Shown here piece by piece: positions 1-6,317 of a stretch of DNA of 25,397 nucleotides (position 1 is the first letter of the stretch; each line of letters opens with the position of its first letter). The notes under the pieces were generated by a model. That model ran no database searches. It was not told the DNA's origin and saw only the letters and a list, made by a program, of their open reading frames with translations. Location: contig JACTVT010000030.1 in the NCBI GenBank assembly GCA_014465955.1, positions 1-25,397 of the forward strand, written 5' to 3'. The translations under genes and the position numbers were made by a program. Source of the stretch: Eubacterium sp. Lineage in GTDB: Bacteria > Bacillota > Clostridia > Oscillospirales > Acutalibacteraceae.

Positions 1-12
1 GAGGTGAATATT

Positions 13-1611
13 TTGCGAAAATACAACTACTTCGACGACGAACCCGAATACGAAGAATCCGCATTAAACAAAATCAAAGAAAAAGTCGTGGTTTACGCCG
101 TTTGTGCATATGATGCATTAAAAAGCAGGATTTTCGGCAATAATACACCAAGCCGCCAAGATATTGAAGAAAAAGCAGAAGAGGTGCTCAGCCGCCGAGG
201 CAGACTTTTAAAGGCGCTTTCCGCTGTACTGTTTTTAATCTTTACTGCGCTGATTGTTATTATTTTTGTTTCAAATATTCACTCAAGCAACAGAGAACTC
301 AAAAAATATTACAGCGATGCAGGCACCGTGTGCTCTGAAATTATGACGAACTGCGGTACATGCAAAACCTCTGCATCAGATGTCAGCAGTATGTGGAATA
401 TGGGCGGTCTCTGCTATGTGCGCCAACTTGATTTTGACGGCGATAACTCCGATGAACTTTTGATAGCCTATAACAAAGGCGGCACATATTTTGCCGAAGT
501 ATGGGGCTACAAAAGCAAAGAATTTACAAATTTTTACCGCCAACCCGTAAATAATACGGATATTAACGGCATAATTGTAAGTTTTATCACGGTTTACAGC
601 CGAAACGGAAAATACTATCTCGGTATAACGGACAGCGAAGACCAATCCAAAATGACTATGCTGCAATTAAAAGGTGAAGAATTCAAAGAAAGTCCTTACA
701 CCTGTGAATATGACGCAGTTAAAGATTTGTATACAATAAAAGGCAAAATTTCAACTGATGTTGAAACTATACGCCTGTCATATCTTTCCGACTCAAAAGC
801 CGAAAGACTTGTTGACCTTGTAAACCATAATCTGGATTCATTCATAACAAAACCTGCTGCCGAACAGGCAAATGCGCCGAAAACAGAAGAACAGATTAAA
901 GCAGACGCTTACTATAATGTTGCAATGAAGCGCATTGAAAAATACGGCAAACCATCATTTGAAACAGACGATGAAATCTGCTTTGCAAACGGTCTTGCCG
1001 TTGTTTCACTTATTGATTTTGATGCTGACGGCAACGATGAACTGCTGCTTATCAGCCGAAAAAGCAAAAAGACTTCATATACGGATAAAAAAGGAAATCT
1101 TATCACCGAAGAAGTGCCTGAATACAGACTTGAAGTTTTCGGCTGGCAGGATAACAGAACCGTAAAACTGTTTGAAAATGACGGCGTTTCGCAGATGCAG
1201 GATAAAGACAGAAAAGAAATCTTTTACATTTTACGTTTTAACGACAACAAAACCGTAGATATATGCAACAATACATATACCCACGGCAAAAGAAGTGATA
1301 AAGTGTGGACAGGAACAAGCCGTATTTCAGCACTTGAAGACGGCGAATTCACAACCGATTTTTCTGCAGAAATCTCAAGTCAGTACGGTGATATGAGTTA
1401 TCGTATCAACGACGAATATGTGTCACGTTCAACATTCAACAAAAAAGGTTACAAGGTGCCTTATTTCTGCAATGAAGATGACTATGATAATGACAGTTTC
1501 AAACTGACATATCTGCAGAATCCGACTGATAAATCAAACGATATTAAGGCAGTTGTTGATAAAACAAACAAAACATTATCAACACTTAATTCATCATATA
1601 TTGCAAATTGA
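13..1611 (+). CDS. Membrane-anchored protein with two calcium-loop-like (VCBS/FG-GAP-like) repeats
   Basis: I do not recognise a named family. The first about 65 residues are charged and rich in Asp, Glu and Tyr. One strongly hydrophobic segment follows (about residues 67-89), preceded by Arg/Lys, so a type II topology with an extracellular C-terminal part of about 440 residues is likely. Two regions resemble each other: LDFDGDNSDELLIAY (about 140-152) followed by EVWGY, and IDFDADGNDELLLIS (about 334-348) followed by LEVFGW. Both have the D-x-D-x-D/N-x-x-D-E-L pattern of calcium loops in FG-GAP/VCBS-type beta-propeller repeats, which suggests an internal duplication. Start choice: the GAGGTGA at 1-7 reads as a Shine-Dalgarno site, so the TTG at 13 (5 nt away) is preferred over the GTG at 4 that lies inside it. 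The gene could still be longer to the left. A terminator follows at 1619-1647. Function unknown. Confidence 0.75.
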   Translation: MRKYNYFDDEPEYEESALNKIKEKVVVYAVCAYDALKSRIFGNNTPSRQDIEEKAEEVLSRRGRLLKALSAVLFLIFTALIVIIFVSNIHSSNRELKKYYSDAGTVCSEIMTNCGTCKTSASDVSSMWNMGGLCYVRQLDFDGDNSDELLIAYNKGGTYFAEVWGYKSKEFTNFYRQPVNNTDINGIIVSFITVYSRNGKYYLGITDSEDQSKMTMLQLKGEEFKESPYTCEYDAVKDLYTIKGKISTDVETIRLSYLSDSKAERLVDLVNHNLDSFITKPAAEQANAPKTEEQIKADAYYNVAMKRIEKYGKPSFETDDEICFANGLAVVSLIDFDADGNDELLLISRKSKKTSYTDKKGNLITEEVPEYRLEVFGWQDNRTVKLFENDGVSQMQDKDRKEIFYILRFNDNKTVDICNNTYTHGKRSDKVWTGTSRISALEDGEFTTDFSAEISSQYGDMSYRINDEYVSRSTFNKKGYKVPYFCNEDDYDNDSFKLTYLQNPTDKSNDIKAVVDKTNKTLSTLNSSYIAN

Positions 1612-1618
1612 GAATAAT

Positions 1619-1647
1619 AAAAAGGGCGGTGCAATCCGCCCTTTTTT
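1619..1647. terminator. Bidirectional rho-independent terminator
   Basis: A 9-bp stem (AAAGGGCGG at 1621-1629 with CCGCCCTTT at 1636-1644) encloses a 6-nt loop. A T run follows on the plus strand, and an A run precedes it that becomes a T run on the minus strand. It sits 8 bp after the stop of the membrane protein gene and can also serve the convergent GH110-like gene. Confidence 0.85.
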
Positions 1648-1674
1648 CGGGTCGATGTAGTCATCGACCCCTAC
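1648..1674 (-). repeat. REP-like GTAG palindrome, copy a
   Basis: On the minus strand this starts with GTAG (plus-strand CTAC at 1671-1674) and continues as a 9-bp perfect palindrome, GGGTCGATG/CATCGACCC, with a 4-nt loop. It is exactly 27 nt. Read from GTA it has no stop and would encode VGVDDYIDP. It forms a head-to-head pair with the copy at 1711. Confidence 0.75.
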
Positions 1675-1710
1675 AAAATTACAATTACATTATTATGTTT
1701 TCACAAATTC

Positions 1711-1737
1711 ATAGGGTGCGGCGTCTCCGACGCACCG
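1711..1737 (+). repeat. REP-like palindrome, copy b (ATAG variant)
   Basis: An imperfect palindrome, GGTGC-GGC-GTC/GAC-GCACC, headed by ATAG instead of GTAG. It is 27 nt and would encode IGCGVSDAP. It is nearly identical to the copy inside the RAYT gene at 25352-25378; over the 27 nt the differences are the first base and two adjacent loop bases (TCC versus CTC). It lies 36 bp from copy a in opposite orientation, a BIME-like arrangement at the convergent junction. Confidence 0.75.
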
Positions 1738-1756
1738 TTACAAAATAAAACCTTTT

Positions 1757-3373
1757 TTATTTTATAACGACACCTTTACAATTCGTCTGCTTAATTTCAC
1801 TGCTCTGCTCAAAAATATTATCGGTGATTTCAATATTTTCACTGCACTTAATATTCATAACCTCGCCGCTGTATTTCTTAAATGTGTTGCCGATAATGCG
1901 CACATTTTTGTGCACACAGCCGCCGTTTACCCTGTTTTCGGGCTTAATCAGAATCGGCACTTCACCGCAGTAATCAAACACATTATCCTTAATCAGAACA
2001 TCACGGCACGCTCCGCTTTCATACCAGCTTTTAGCGTCGTCTGAAAGCAGAATTCCGCTCATTGAGTTGCTCATAAAATGATTATTTTCCACAACCGCTC
2101 TGCCGCGGAGTGTCAGCAAAATTCCCCTTGTAATAATTCTGTTAAGTGTATTATTTCTGAAAGTAACGTTCGGAATTCTTGTTAAATCTTCAACAGCGAA
2201 GCCAACCTTTGCACCATTTGTATTTGTTACCTCAAGTTCAATATTATATTCATCAATCAGTTTTGAAGACACAATTTCGGCACTGCCCTTTTCAATCAAA
2301 GATGCAGGGTCGGTATAAATAATTTTATCACCTGCAAAAAGCGGATTAAAGCCGTGCGTCTGCGGATGCATAAATGAAACGGTCATTTTTGAACCGTTTA
2401 TTTTTTTAATTTTAAAATGAATTCCGTGCGCATTCAGACAGTCATCACACGCACCCTCAAAATAATTGTTTTCAATCAGAACATCGCCGCTGCACATACA
2501 AATCTGAATAAAATCGGCAAGCGAAGCAATGTGCACACCTTTTTCAGGTGAAAAATCGCAATTCTTTATTGTAAGATTTTCGCAGCACTGAGCAACAACG
2601 GCAAGCGAATAATTAAAGCGCTGAGCCATATTTTGGAGTGTAATATTTTTAGAATTATCAAGAAAAATGCCGACAAATTCACGCCTGTTGTCAAACAGAT
2701 AATACATATCGCCAACGATAAACATTGCCGTATTAAAATAGTAAACACGCACAACACCTTTGCGGATTTCCTTTGCAAAAACTGCGCCTGCAAACACTCT
2801 GCCGTTTCGCTTTACCGTGTTCTCATCCTCTGCCTTAATATGAGCCGTATGCCACGCAATACGGTACTTTTTCACGGCATTATAATCATAATCTTTGCCC
2901 TTGAACCACAGCGAATGATTTTTTATATAATAATTTCCCGTAACCTCAAAATCAACGGAAAAAGCCGTTTTTGAAACCACCTTAATGCGGTGCAAATCAG
3001 GCTCTTTTGCAGTAATTTCACCGTTTTTGAGCACAACATTCTCACAGTTTATAAGACAAATATTTGTTGCCTTGCCGTCAATCACAAATCGTGCGCCGTC
3101 AAAATCAATAACGGCGTTTTTTATACCCTCAAAGCAAAGCGGACACCTGCTTTTGTGCGGCGTTTCCTTTGATGAAAACTCCCTGTCGCCGACAGTGTTT
3201 GTTATGTAAAGCATTCTGCTTTTAAGTTTACTGCTGTCAATAAGATAATCGCCTTTTTCAAAAACGACCGTTTTCTCATCATCATTATTCTGAAGAGATA
3301 TAAGCATTTTTTCAAGCGCCTGAGCGGATTCTCTATTCGGCACAACGCCGAAATCCTTTGCATTTATAATCAT
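1757..3373 (-). CDS. GH110-like alpha-1,3-galactosidase-type right-handed beta-helix protein
   Basis: A 538-residue protein with a parallel beta-helix pattern of short repeats such as VLIENNYF, VTFRNNTL, VVENNHF and VLIKDNVF. Several stretches match what I know of GH110 alpha-1,3-galactosidases: ADFIQI, then 23-24 residues later a DD pair followed by LNAHGIHF (D287, D310, D311), and SGILLSDDAKSWYESGA with VLIKDNVF. In GH110 three Asp residues at this spacing form the active site, so catalytic competence is plausible, acting on terminal alpha-linked galactose. There is no signal peptide, so the product should be cytoplasmic and would act on imported oligosaccharides. The start overlaps the stop of the upstream glycosylase gene by 4 nt (ATGA), implying translational coupling. 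No sugar transporter or regulator adjoins it. The beta-helix fold is more certain than the exact substrate. Confidence 0.78.
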   Translation of the reverse strand: MIINAKDFGVVPNRESAQALEKMLISLQNNDDEKTVVFEKGDYLIDSSKLKSRMLYITNTVGDREFSSKETPHKSRCPLCFEGIKNAVIDFDGARFVIDGKATNICLINCENVVLKNGEITAKEPDLHRIKVVSKTAFSVDFEVTGNYYIKNHSLWFKGKDYDYNAVKKYRIAWHTAHIKAEDENTVKRNGRVFAGAVFAKEIRKGVVRVYYFNTAMFIVGDMYYLFDNRREFVGIFLDNSKNITLQNMAQRFNYSLAVVAQCCENLTIKNCDFSPEKGVHIASLADFIQICMCSGDVLIENNYFEGACDDCLNAHGIHFKIKKINGSKMTVSFMHPQTHGFNPLFAGDKIIYTDPASLIEKGSAEIVSSKLIDEYNIELEVTNTNGAKVGFAVEDLTRIPNVTFRNNTLNRIITRGILLTLRGRAVVENNHFMSNSMSGILLSDDAKSWYESGACRDVLIKDNVFDYCGEVPILIKPENRVNGGCVHKNVRIIGNTFKKYSGEVMNIKCSENIEITDNIFEQSSEIKQTNCKGVVIK

Positions 3374-3921
3374 AAACTTTCTGCCTTTTCTTTTATTTTA
3401 ACCCAATCTGCAACTGCAATGGGTCGGTTGTTGATATTTCTTAAAATCGCCGCAGGGTGATAAGTAGCCGTGTATAAAATACCGTTCTTTTCAATAAATT
3501 CACCGTGCATCTGCGTAACCTTGAAGTTTTTGTCAATAATTTTCTGCGCTGAAATTCTGCCGACGCACACAATAATCTTCGGCTTTATAATCTCAATCTG
3601 CAAATCGAGCCACTCACGGCAAAGTGCCGCCTCGGTCGGTTTCGGATCACGGTTTTCAGGCGGTCTGCACTTTACCGTGTTTGTAATGAAAATATTTTTC
3701 TCTCTCGTCAGTCCTGCCTCGTGCATCATATCGTCAAGCAATTTACCCGATCTGCCGATAAACGGCTTGCCCTCTAAATCCTCATTTGCACCTGGTGCCT
3801 CGCCGATAAGAAGAATATCGGCATTTTCGTTTCCGTCACCGAAAACAACATTGTTCCTGCCCTCGCAAAGCGGACATTTTGTGCATTTGATACACTCATT
3901 TTTCAATTCATTCAGCGTCAT
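3370..3921 (-). CDS. Family 4 uracil-DNA glycosylase, 4Fe-4S type
   Basis: Removes uracil from DNA in base excision repair. The 183-residue length is normal for the family. Visible motifs are the N-terminal CTKCPLC with iron-sulfur candidates C13 and C16, GEAPG at 40-44 (the water-activating/uracil-binding motif), EGKPFIGRSGKLLD, NTVKCRPPENR with C85, C101 sixteen residues later, and HPAAILR at 155-161. The four cysteines with this spacing define the cluster-bearing type 4/5 glycosylases, and GEAPG favours family 4 (related to the phage SPO1 polymerase N-terminal domain). It is the first gene of a two-gene minus-strand unit with the GH110-like protein. A promoter with perfect TATAAT lies just upstream, giving a leader of about 10 nt that begins near the GGTGATT ribosome site. 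Confidence 0.95.
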   Translation of the reverse strand: MTLNELKNECIKCTKCPLCEGRNNVVFGDGNENADILLIGEAPGANEDLEGKPFIGRSGKLLDDMMHEAGLTREKNIFITNTVKCRPPENRDPKPTEAALCREWLDLQIEIIKPKIIVCVGRISAQKIIDKNFKVTQMHGEFIEKNGILYTATYHPAAILRNINNRPIAVADWVKIKEKAESL

Positions 3922-3938
3922 TTTTAATCACCATAAAA

Positions 3939-3967
3939 ATTATACCAAAAAGCCTATTGAAAAACAA
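3939..3967 (-). promoter_or_regulatory. Promoter of the uracil-DNA glycosylase operon
   Basis: On the minus strand, TTGTTT (3962-3967), a 17-bp spacer and a perfect TATAAT (3939-3944). The predicted start of transcription is near 3932, about 10 nt before the ATG. Its -35 box abuts that of the divergent pduL promoter. Confidence 0.55.
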
Positions 3968-3985
3968 CATAAATAGGTATAAAAT
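3957..3985 (+). promoter_or_regulatory. Candidate pduL promoter, divergent and overlapping
   Basis: TTGAAA (3957-3962), 17-bp spacer, TAAAAT (3980-3985), each box one mismatch from consensus. A TATAAT-like box at 3993-3998 lacks a matching -35. The composite repeat at 4005-4112 falls between this promoter and the pduL start, so it would be transcribed as leader. Confidence 0.4.
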
Positions 3986-4004
3986 ATATTATTATAATTT
4001 ATTA

Positions 4005-4112
4005 AATCCCTCCACCACCTGCGGCGGTCCCCCTCCCTTTAACAAGGGAGGCGATATCAAACCGTATTGTCCCCCTTGTCAAAGGGGGATGTCACGAAGT
4101 GACAGGGGGATT
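4005..4112. repeat. Composite hairpin repeat R1 (inside-out arrangement)
   Basis: About 108 bp with outer ends AATCCCTCC and GGGGGATT. The left half closes with the hairpin CCTCCC-TTTAACAA-GGGAGG. The right half has CCCCC-TTGTCAAA-GGGGG and a small stem GTCAC-GAA-GTGAC. The two modules face the opposite way from those in the other copies: the strong hairpins lie inside and the AATCCC ends outside. Confidence 0.8.
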
Positions 4113-4137
4113 CTGTTAAAGGAGAAAATAAAATATT

Positions 4138-4716
4138 ATGGAAAACAACGAAGTAATGGTAGAAATCTCAGCACGCCACGTGCATGTAACAAAAGAAGAC
4201 CTTGAAACGCTTTTCGGCGCAGGCTATGAACTGACTGTAAAAAAAGAACTTTCACAGCCGGGTCAGTATGCATCAAACGAAAAGGTAAGAGTTGTAGGCA
4301 CAAAGGGCGAATTCCCTGCCGTTTCAATTTTAGGTCCCTGCAGAAAAGCAACACAGGTTGAAATTTCACTGACTGACGCACGCTCAATCGGCGTAGTTGC
4401 TCCTGTTCGTGAAAGCGGCGACATTGCAGGCTCGGGCGCATGCAAACTTGTAGGTCCGTGCGGCGAGGTTGAACTTACAGAAGGTGTTATTGCCGCAAAG
4501 CGCCACATTCATATGAACAGTGCTGAAGCAGAGGCTGCAGGCGTTGCAAACGGCGATATTGTTTCTGTTGAAATTCCGTCAGAGGGCAGAAAACTCACCT
4601 TCGGCGATGTTGTTATCCGTGTGGCAGACGGCTTTGTTAAAGCAATGCACATTGATACAGACGAAGCAAACGCAGCCGCAATGGCACCGAATGCAACAGG
4701 AACAATTTTAAAATAA
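4138..4716 (+). CDS. pduL: PduL-type phosphate propanoyltransferase/phosphotransacetylase
   Basis: Transfers an acyl group between CoA and phosphate (propanoyl- or acetyl-CoA to the acyl phosphate). The 192-residue protein has the two-part PduL fold signatures: SARHVHV (H14, H16), KRHIHMN (H123, H125) and MHIDTDEANA (H171). These histidines correspond to the known dinuclear zinc ligands. The protein starts only 9 residues before the first motif, so it lacks the N-terminal peptide that targets PduL into microcompartments. No shell-protein, diol dehydratase or aldehyde dehydrogenase genes are nearby, so a cytosolic acetyl-CoA/acetyl-phosphate role is the simplest inference. AAAGGAG at 4118-4124 is the best ribosome site but lies 13 nt from the ATG, a long spacing. 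No ackA adjoins. Confidence 0.93.
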   Translation: MENNEVMVEISARHVHVTKEDLETLFGAGYELTVKKELSQPGQYASNEKVRVVGTKGEFPAVSILGPCRKATQVEISLTDARSIGVVAPVRESGDIAGSGACKLVGPCGEVELTEGVIAAKRHIHMNSAEAEAAGVANGDIVSVEIPSEGRKLTFGDVVIRVADGFVKAMHIDTDEANAAAMAPNATGTILK

Positions 4717-4728
4717 AAACTATTAAAA

Positions 4729-4831
4729 GCCCTCCTTGTTAAAGGAGGGGGGACCGCTTGCGGTGGGAGGATTCAAACAAACAAAATCCCTCCGCCTCGT
4801 AAACTCGGCACCTCCCTTTAACAAGGGAGGC
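4729..4831. repeat. Composite hairpin repeat R2
   Basis: About 103 bp. The left module is a CCCTCC-TTGTTAAA-GGAGGG hairpin, then ACCGC-TT-GCGGT, ending GGAGGATT. After a short spacer the right module begins AATCCCTCC and ends with CCTCCC-TTTAACAA-GGGAGG. It fills the pduL-MATE gap, and its last GGGAGG (4825-4830) is the only ribosome-site-like sequence before the MATE start. Confidence 0.8.
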
Positions 4832-4847
4832 TAAATAACAAATAACC

Positions 4848-6188
4848 ATGCAAAAAGACTTAACATCAGGAAATATTTTAAAAACAATTACATATTTTTC
4901 ACTGCCCTATCTGCTGTCCTATTTTCTGCAAACGCTTTACGGAATGGCAGATTTATTTATTATAGGTCAGTTCAACTCTGTAGACGCAACCACTGCGGTT
5001 TCAATCGGCAGTCAGGTGATGCATATGATAACCGTTATCATCGTCGGGCTTGCAATGGGCTCAACCGTTATGATTGGCAGAGCCGTGGGTGCAAAAAACA
5101 ATAAGCAGATGACAAAAACCGTGGGCAACACCGTATCTCTGTTCACAGCCGTTTCAATTATTATTACGGCGGTGCTGATTTTCTGCGTAAAGCCGATCAT
5201 ATCGCTTATGTCCACACCTGCCGAGGCAGTCGGCGGCACTGCCGATTACCTTACAATCTGCTTTATCGGCATTCCGTTTATCACGGCTTACAACGTGATT
5301 GCATCTGTTTTCAGGGGTATGGGCGATTCAAAAAGCCCTATGTATTTTATAGCGGTTGCCTGCGTTTTCAACATTGCGCTTGATTTTCTCTTTATCGGAG
5401 CAATGGGTATGGGAGCGGCAGGTGCGGCGCTCGGAACTACATTATCACAAACGGCAAGCGTTATCATTTCGCTTATCGTTATCCGCAGAAAAAAATTGAT
5501 TTCAGGCTTACAGAAAAGCGATTTAAAACCGCAGAAAAGCACAATTCTGCCCGTGCTGAAAGTCGGTTTTCCCGTTGCCGTGCAGGACGGATTTATTCAG
5601 ATTGCGTTTATCATCGTAACAATTTTTGCGAATAAACGAGGGCTGACCGACGCCGCCGCAGTTGGCGTTGTTGAAAAACTTATCGGAATCATTTTTCTTG
5701 TGCCGTCTACAATGCTCTCTACTGTATCGTCGCTTTCGGCACAGAATATCGGCGCAAAAAAGCACGGCAGGGTGCAGAAAATTCTGCTTTACAGTACAAT
5801 AATCACAGTGGTTTACGGCGTTATTATGGCGGTTTTGATGCAGTTTTCCGCCGAAAATGCAGTTGGACTGTTTACCGACAGTGCCGACGTTATGGTGCTT
5901 GGCGGGCAGTATATGCACAGTTATGTATGGGACTGCGTTTTTGCAGGAATTCACTTCTGTTTTTCAGGTTATTTCTGCGCATACGGGCTTTCAAATATAT
6001 CATTTCTGCACAATTTTCTTTCAATTATGCTGGCAAGAATTCCGATTGCCTACTACGCATCGGTACACTACACCGACACACTGTTCCCGATGGGCACAGC
6101 GGCGCCGATAGGCTCGCTTCTTTCCGTAATCATCTGCATAATTGCATTTGTATGGGTAAAGAAACATAAAGATAAATATTTTGTTTGA
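4848..6188 (+). CDS. MATE family efflux transporter
   Basis: A 446-residue, highly hydrophobic protein with about 12 membrane segments in two homologous halves, the usual size for MATE (NorM/DinF-like) Na+- or H+-coupled exporters of cationic compounds. The start KDLTSGNILKTITYFSLP is the typical Clostridia MATE opening. FRGMGDSKSPMYF ends the first half region and LSAQNIGAKKHGRV in the second half mirrors MIGRAVGAKNNKQM in the first. Substrate cannot be told from sequence. The only ribosome-site candidate, GGGAGG, is the terminal arm of repeat R2 and is 17 nt from the ATG, so translation may be inefficient or coupled. No regulator is adjacent. A strong terminator follows at 6193-6222. Confidence 0.93.
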   Translation: MQKDLTSGNILKTITYFSLPYLLSYFLQTLYGMADLFIIGQFNSVDATTAVSIGSQVMHMITVIIVGLAMGSTVMIGRAVGAKNNKQMTKTVGNTVSLFTAVSIIITAVLIFCVKPIISLMSTPAEAVGGTADYLTICFIGIPFITAYNVIASVFRGMGDSKSPMYFIAVACVFNIALDFLFIGAMGMGAAGAALGTTLSQTASVIISLIVIRRKKLISGLQKSDLKPQKSTILPVLKVGFPVAVQDGFIQIAFIIVTIFANKRGLTDAAAVGVVEKLIGIIFLVPSTMLSTVSSLSAQNIGAKKHGRVQKILLYSTIITVVYGVIMAVLMQFSAENAVGLFTDSADVMVLGGQYMHSYVWDCVFAGIHFCFSGYFCAYGLSNISFLHNFLSIMLARIPIAYYASVHYTDTLFPMGTAAPIGSLLSVIICIIAFVWVKKHKDKYFV

Positions 6189-6192
6189 CAAC

Positions 6193-6222
6193 AAAAAACC
6201 TCCCGTATGGGAGGTTTTTTTT
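6193..6222. terminator. Bidirectional rho-independent terminator
   Basis: AAAACCTCCC and GGGAGGTTTT form a stem around a short GTAT loop, with eight T on the plus side and a run of A on the other. It lies directly after the MATE stop and can also end the convergent LRR operon. Confidence 0.88.
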
Positions 6223-6253
6223 AATAATAATTTTTCGGTTTGGTTGATTATAA

Positions 6254-6280
6254 CGGGTCGTCGAGGACGCCGACCCCTAC
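6254..6280 (-). repeat. REP-like GTAG palindrome, copy c
   Basis: Minus-strand GTAG head (plus CTAC at 6277-6280), then GGGTCG-GC-GTC/GAC-GACCC. It is 27 nt, stop-free in the GTA frame, and would encode VGVGVLDDP. It shares the GGCGTCCTCGAC core with the copy in the RAYT gene. Confidence 0.78.
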
Positions 6281-6288
6281 AAAACACC

Positions 6289-6312
6289 GTAGGGGCAATT
6301 CACGAATTGCCC
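6289..6312 (+). repeat. REP-like GTAG palindrome, copy d
   Basis: GTAG head followed by GGGCAATT/AATTGCCC, an 8-bp perfect stem with a 4-nt loop. It is 24 nt and would encode VGAIHELP. It is head-to-head with copy c, the two GTAG heads separated by only 8 bp, a compact BIME-like pair at the convergent MATE/LRR junction. Confidence 0.78.
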
Positions 6313-6317
6313 GTTAT

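Noticed and set aside
4..12. GTG start for the first gene
   Set aside because: The GTG is part of the GAGGTGA ribosome site; the TTG at 13 has correct 5-nt spacing.
3470..3976. 168-codon frame opposite the uracil-DNA glycosylase
   Set aside because: It is the complement of a conserved gene and its product resembles no family I know.
4005..4112. Possible CRISPR or small RNA gene in the hairpin repeats
   Set aside because: Units are inverted rather than direct, spacing is irregular and copies are scattered between genes, so this is an interspersed repeat; an independent promoter-terminator unit is not seen.
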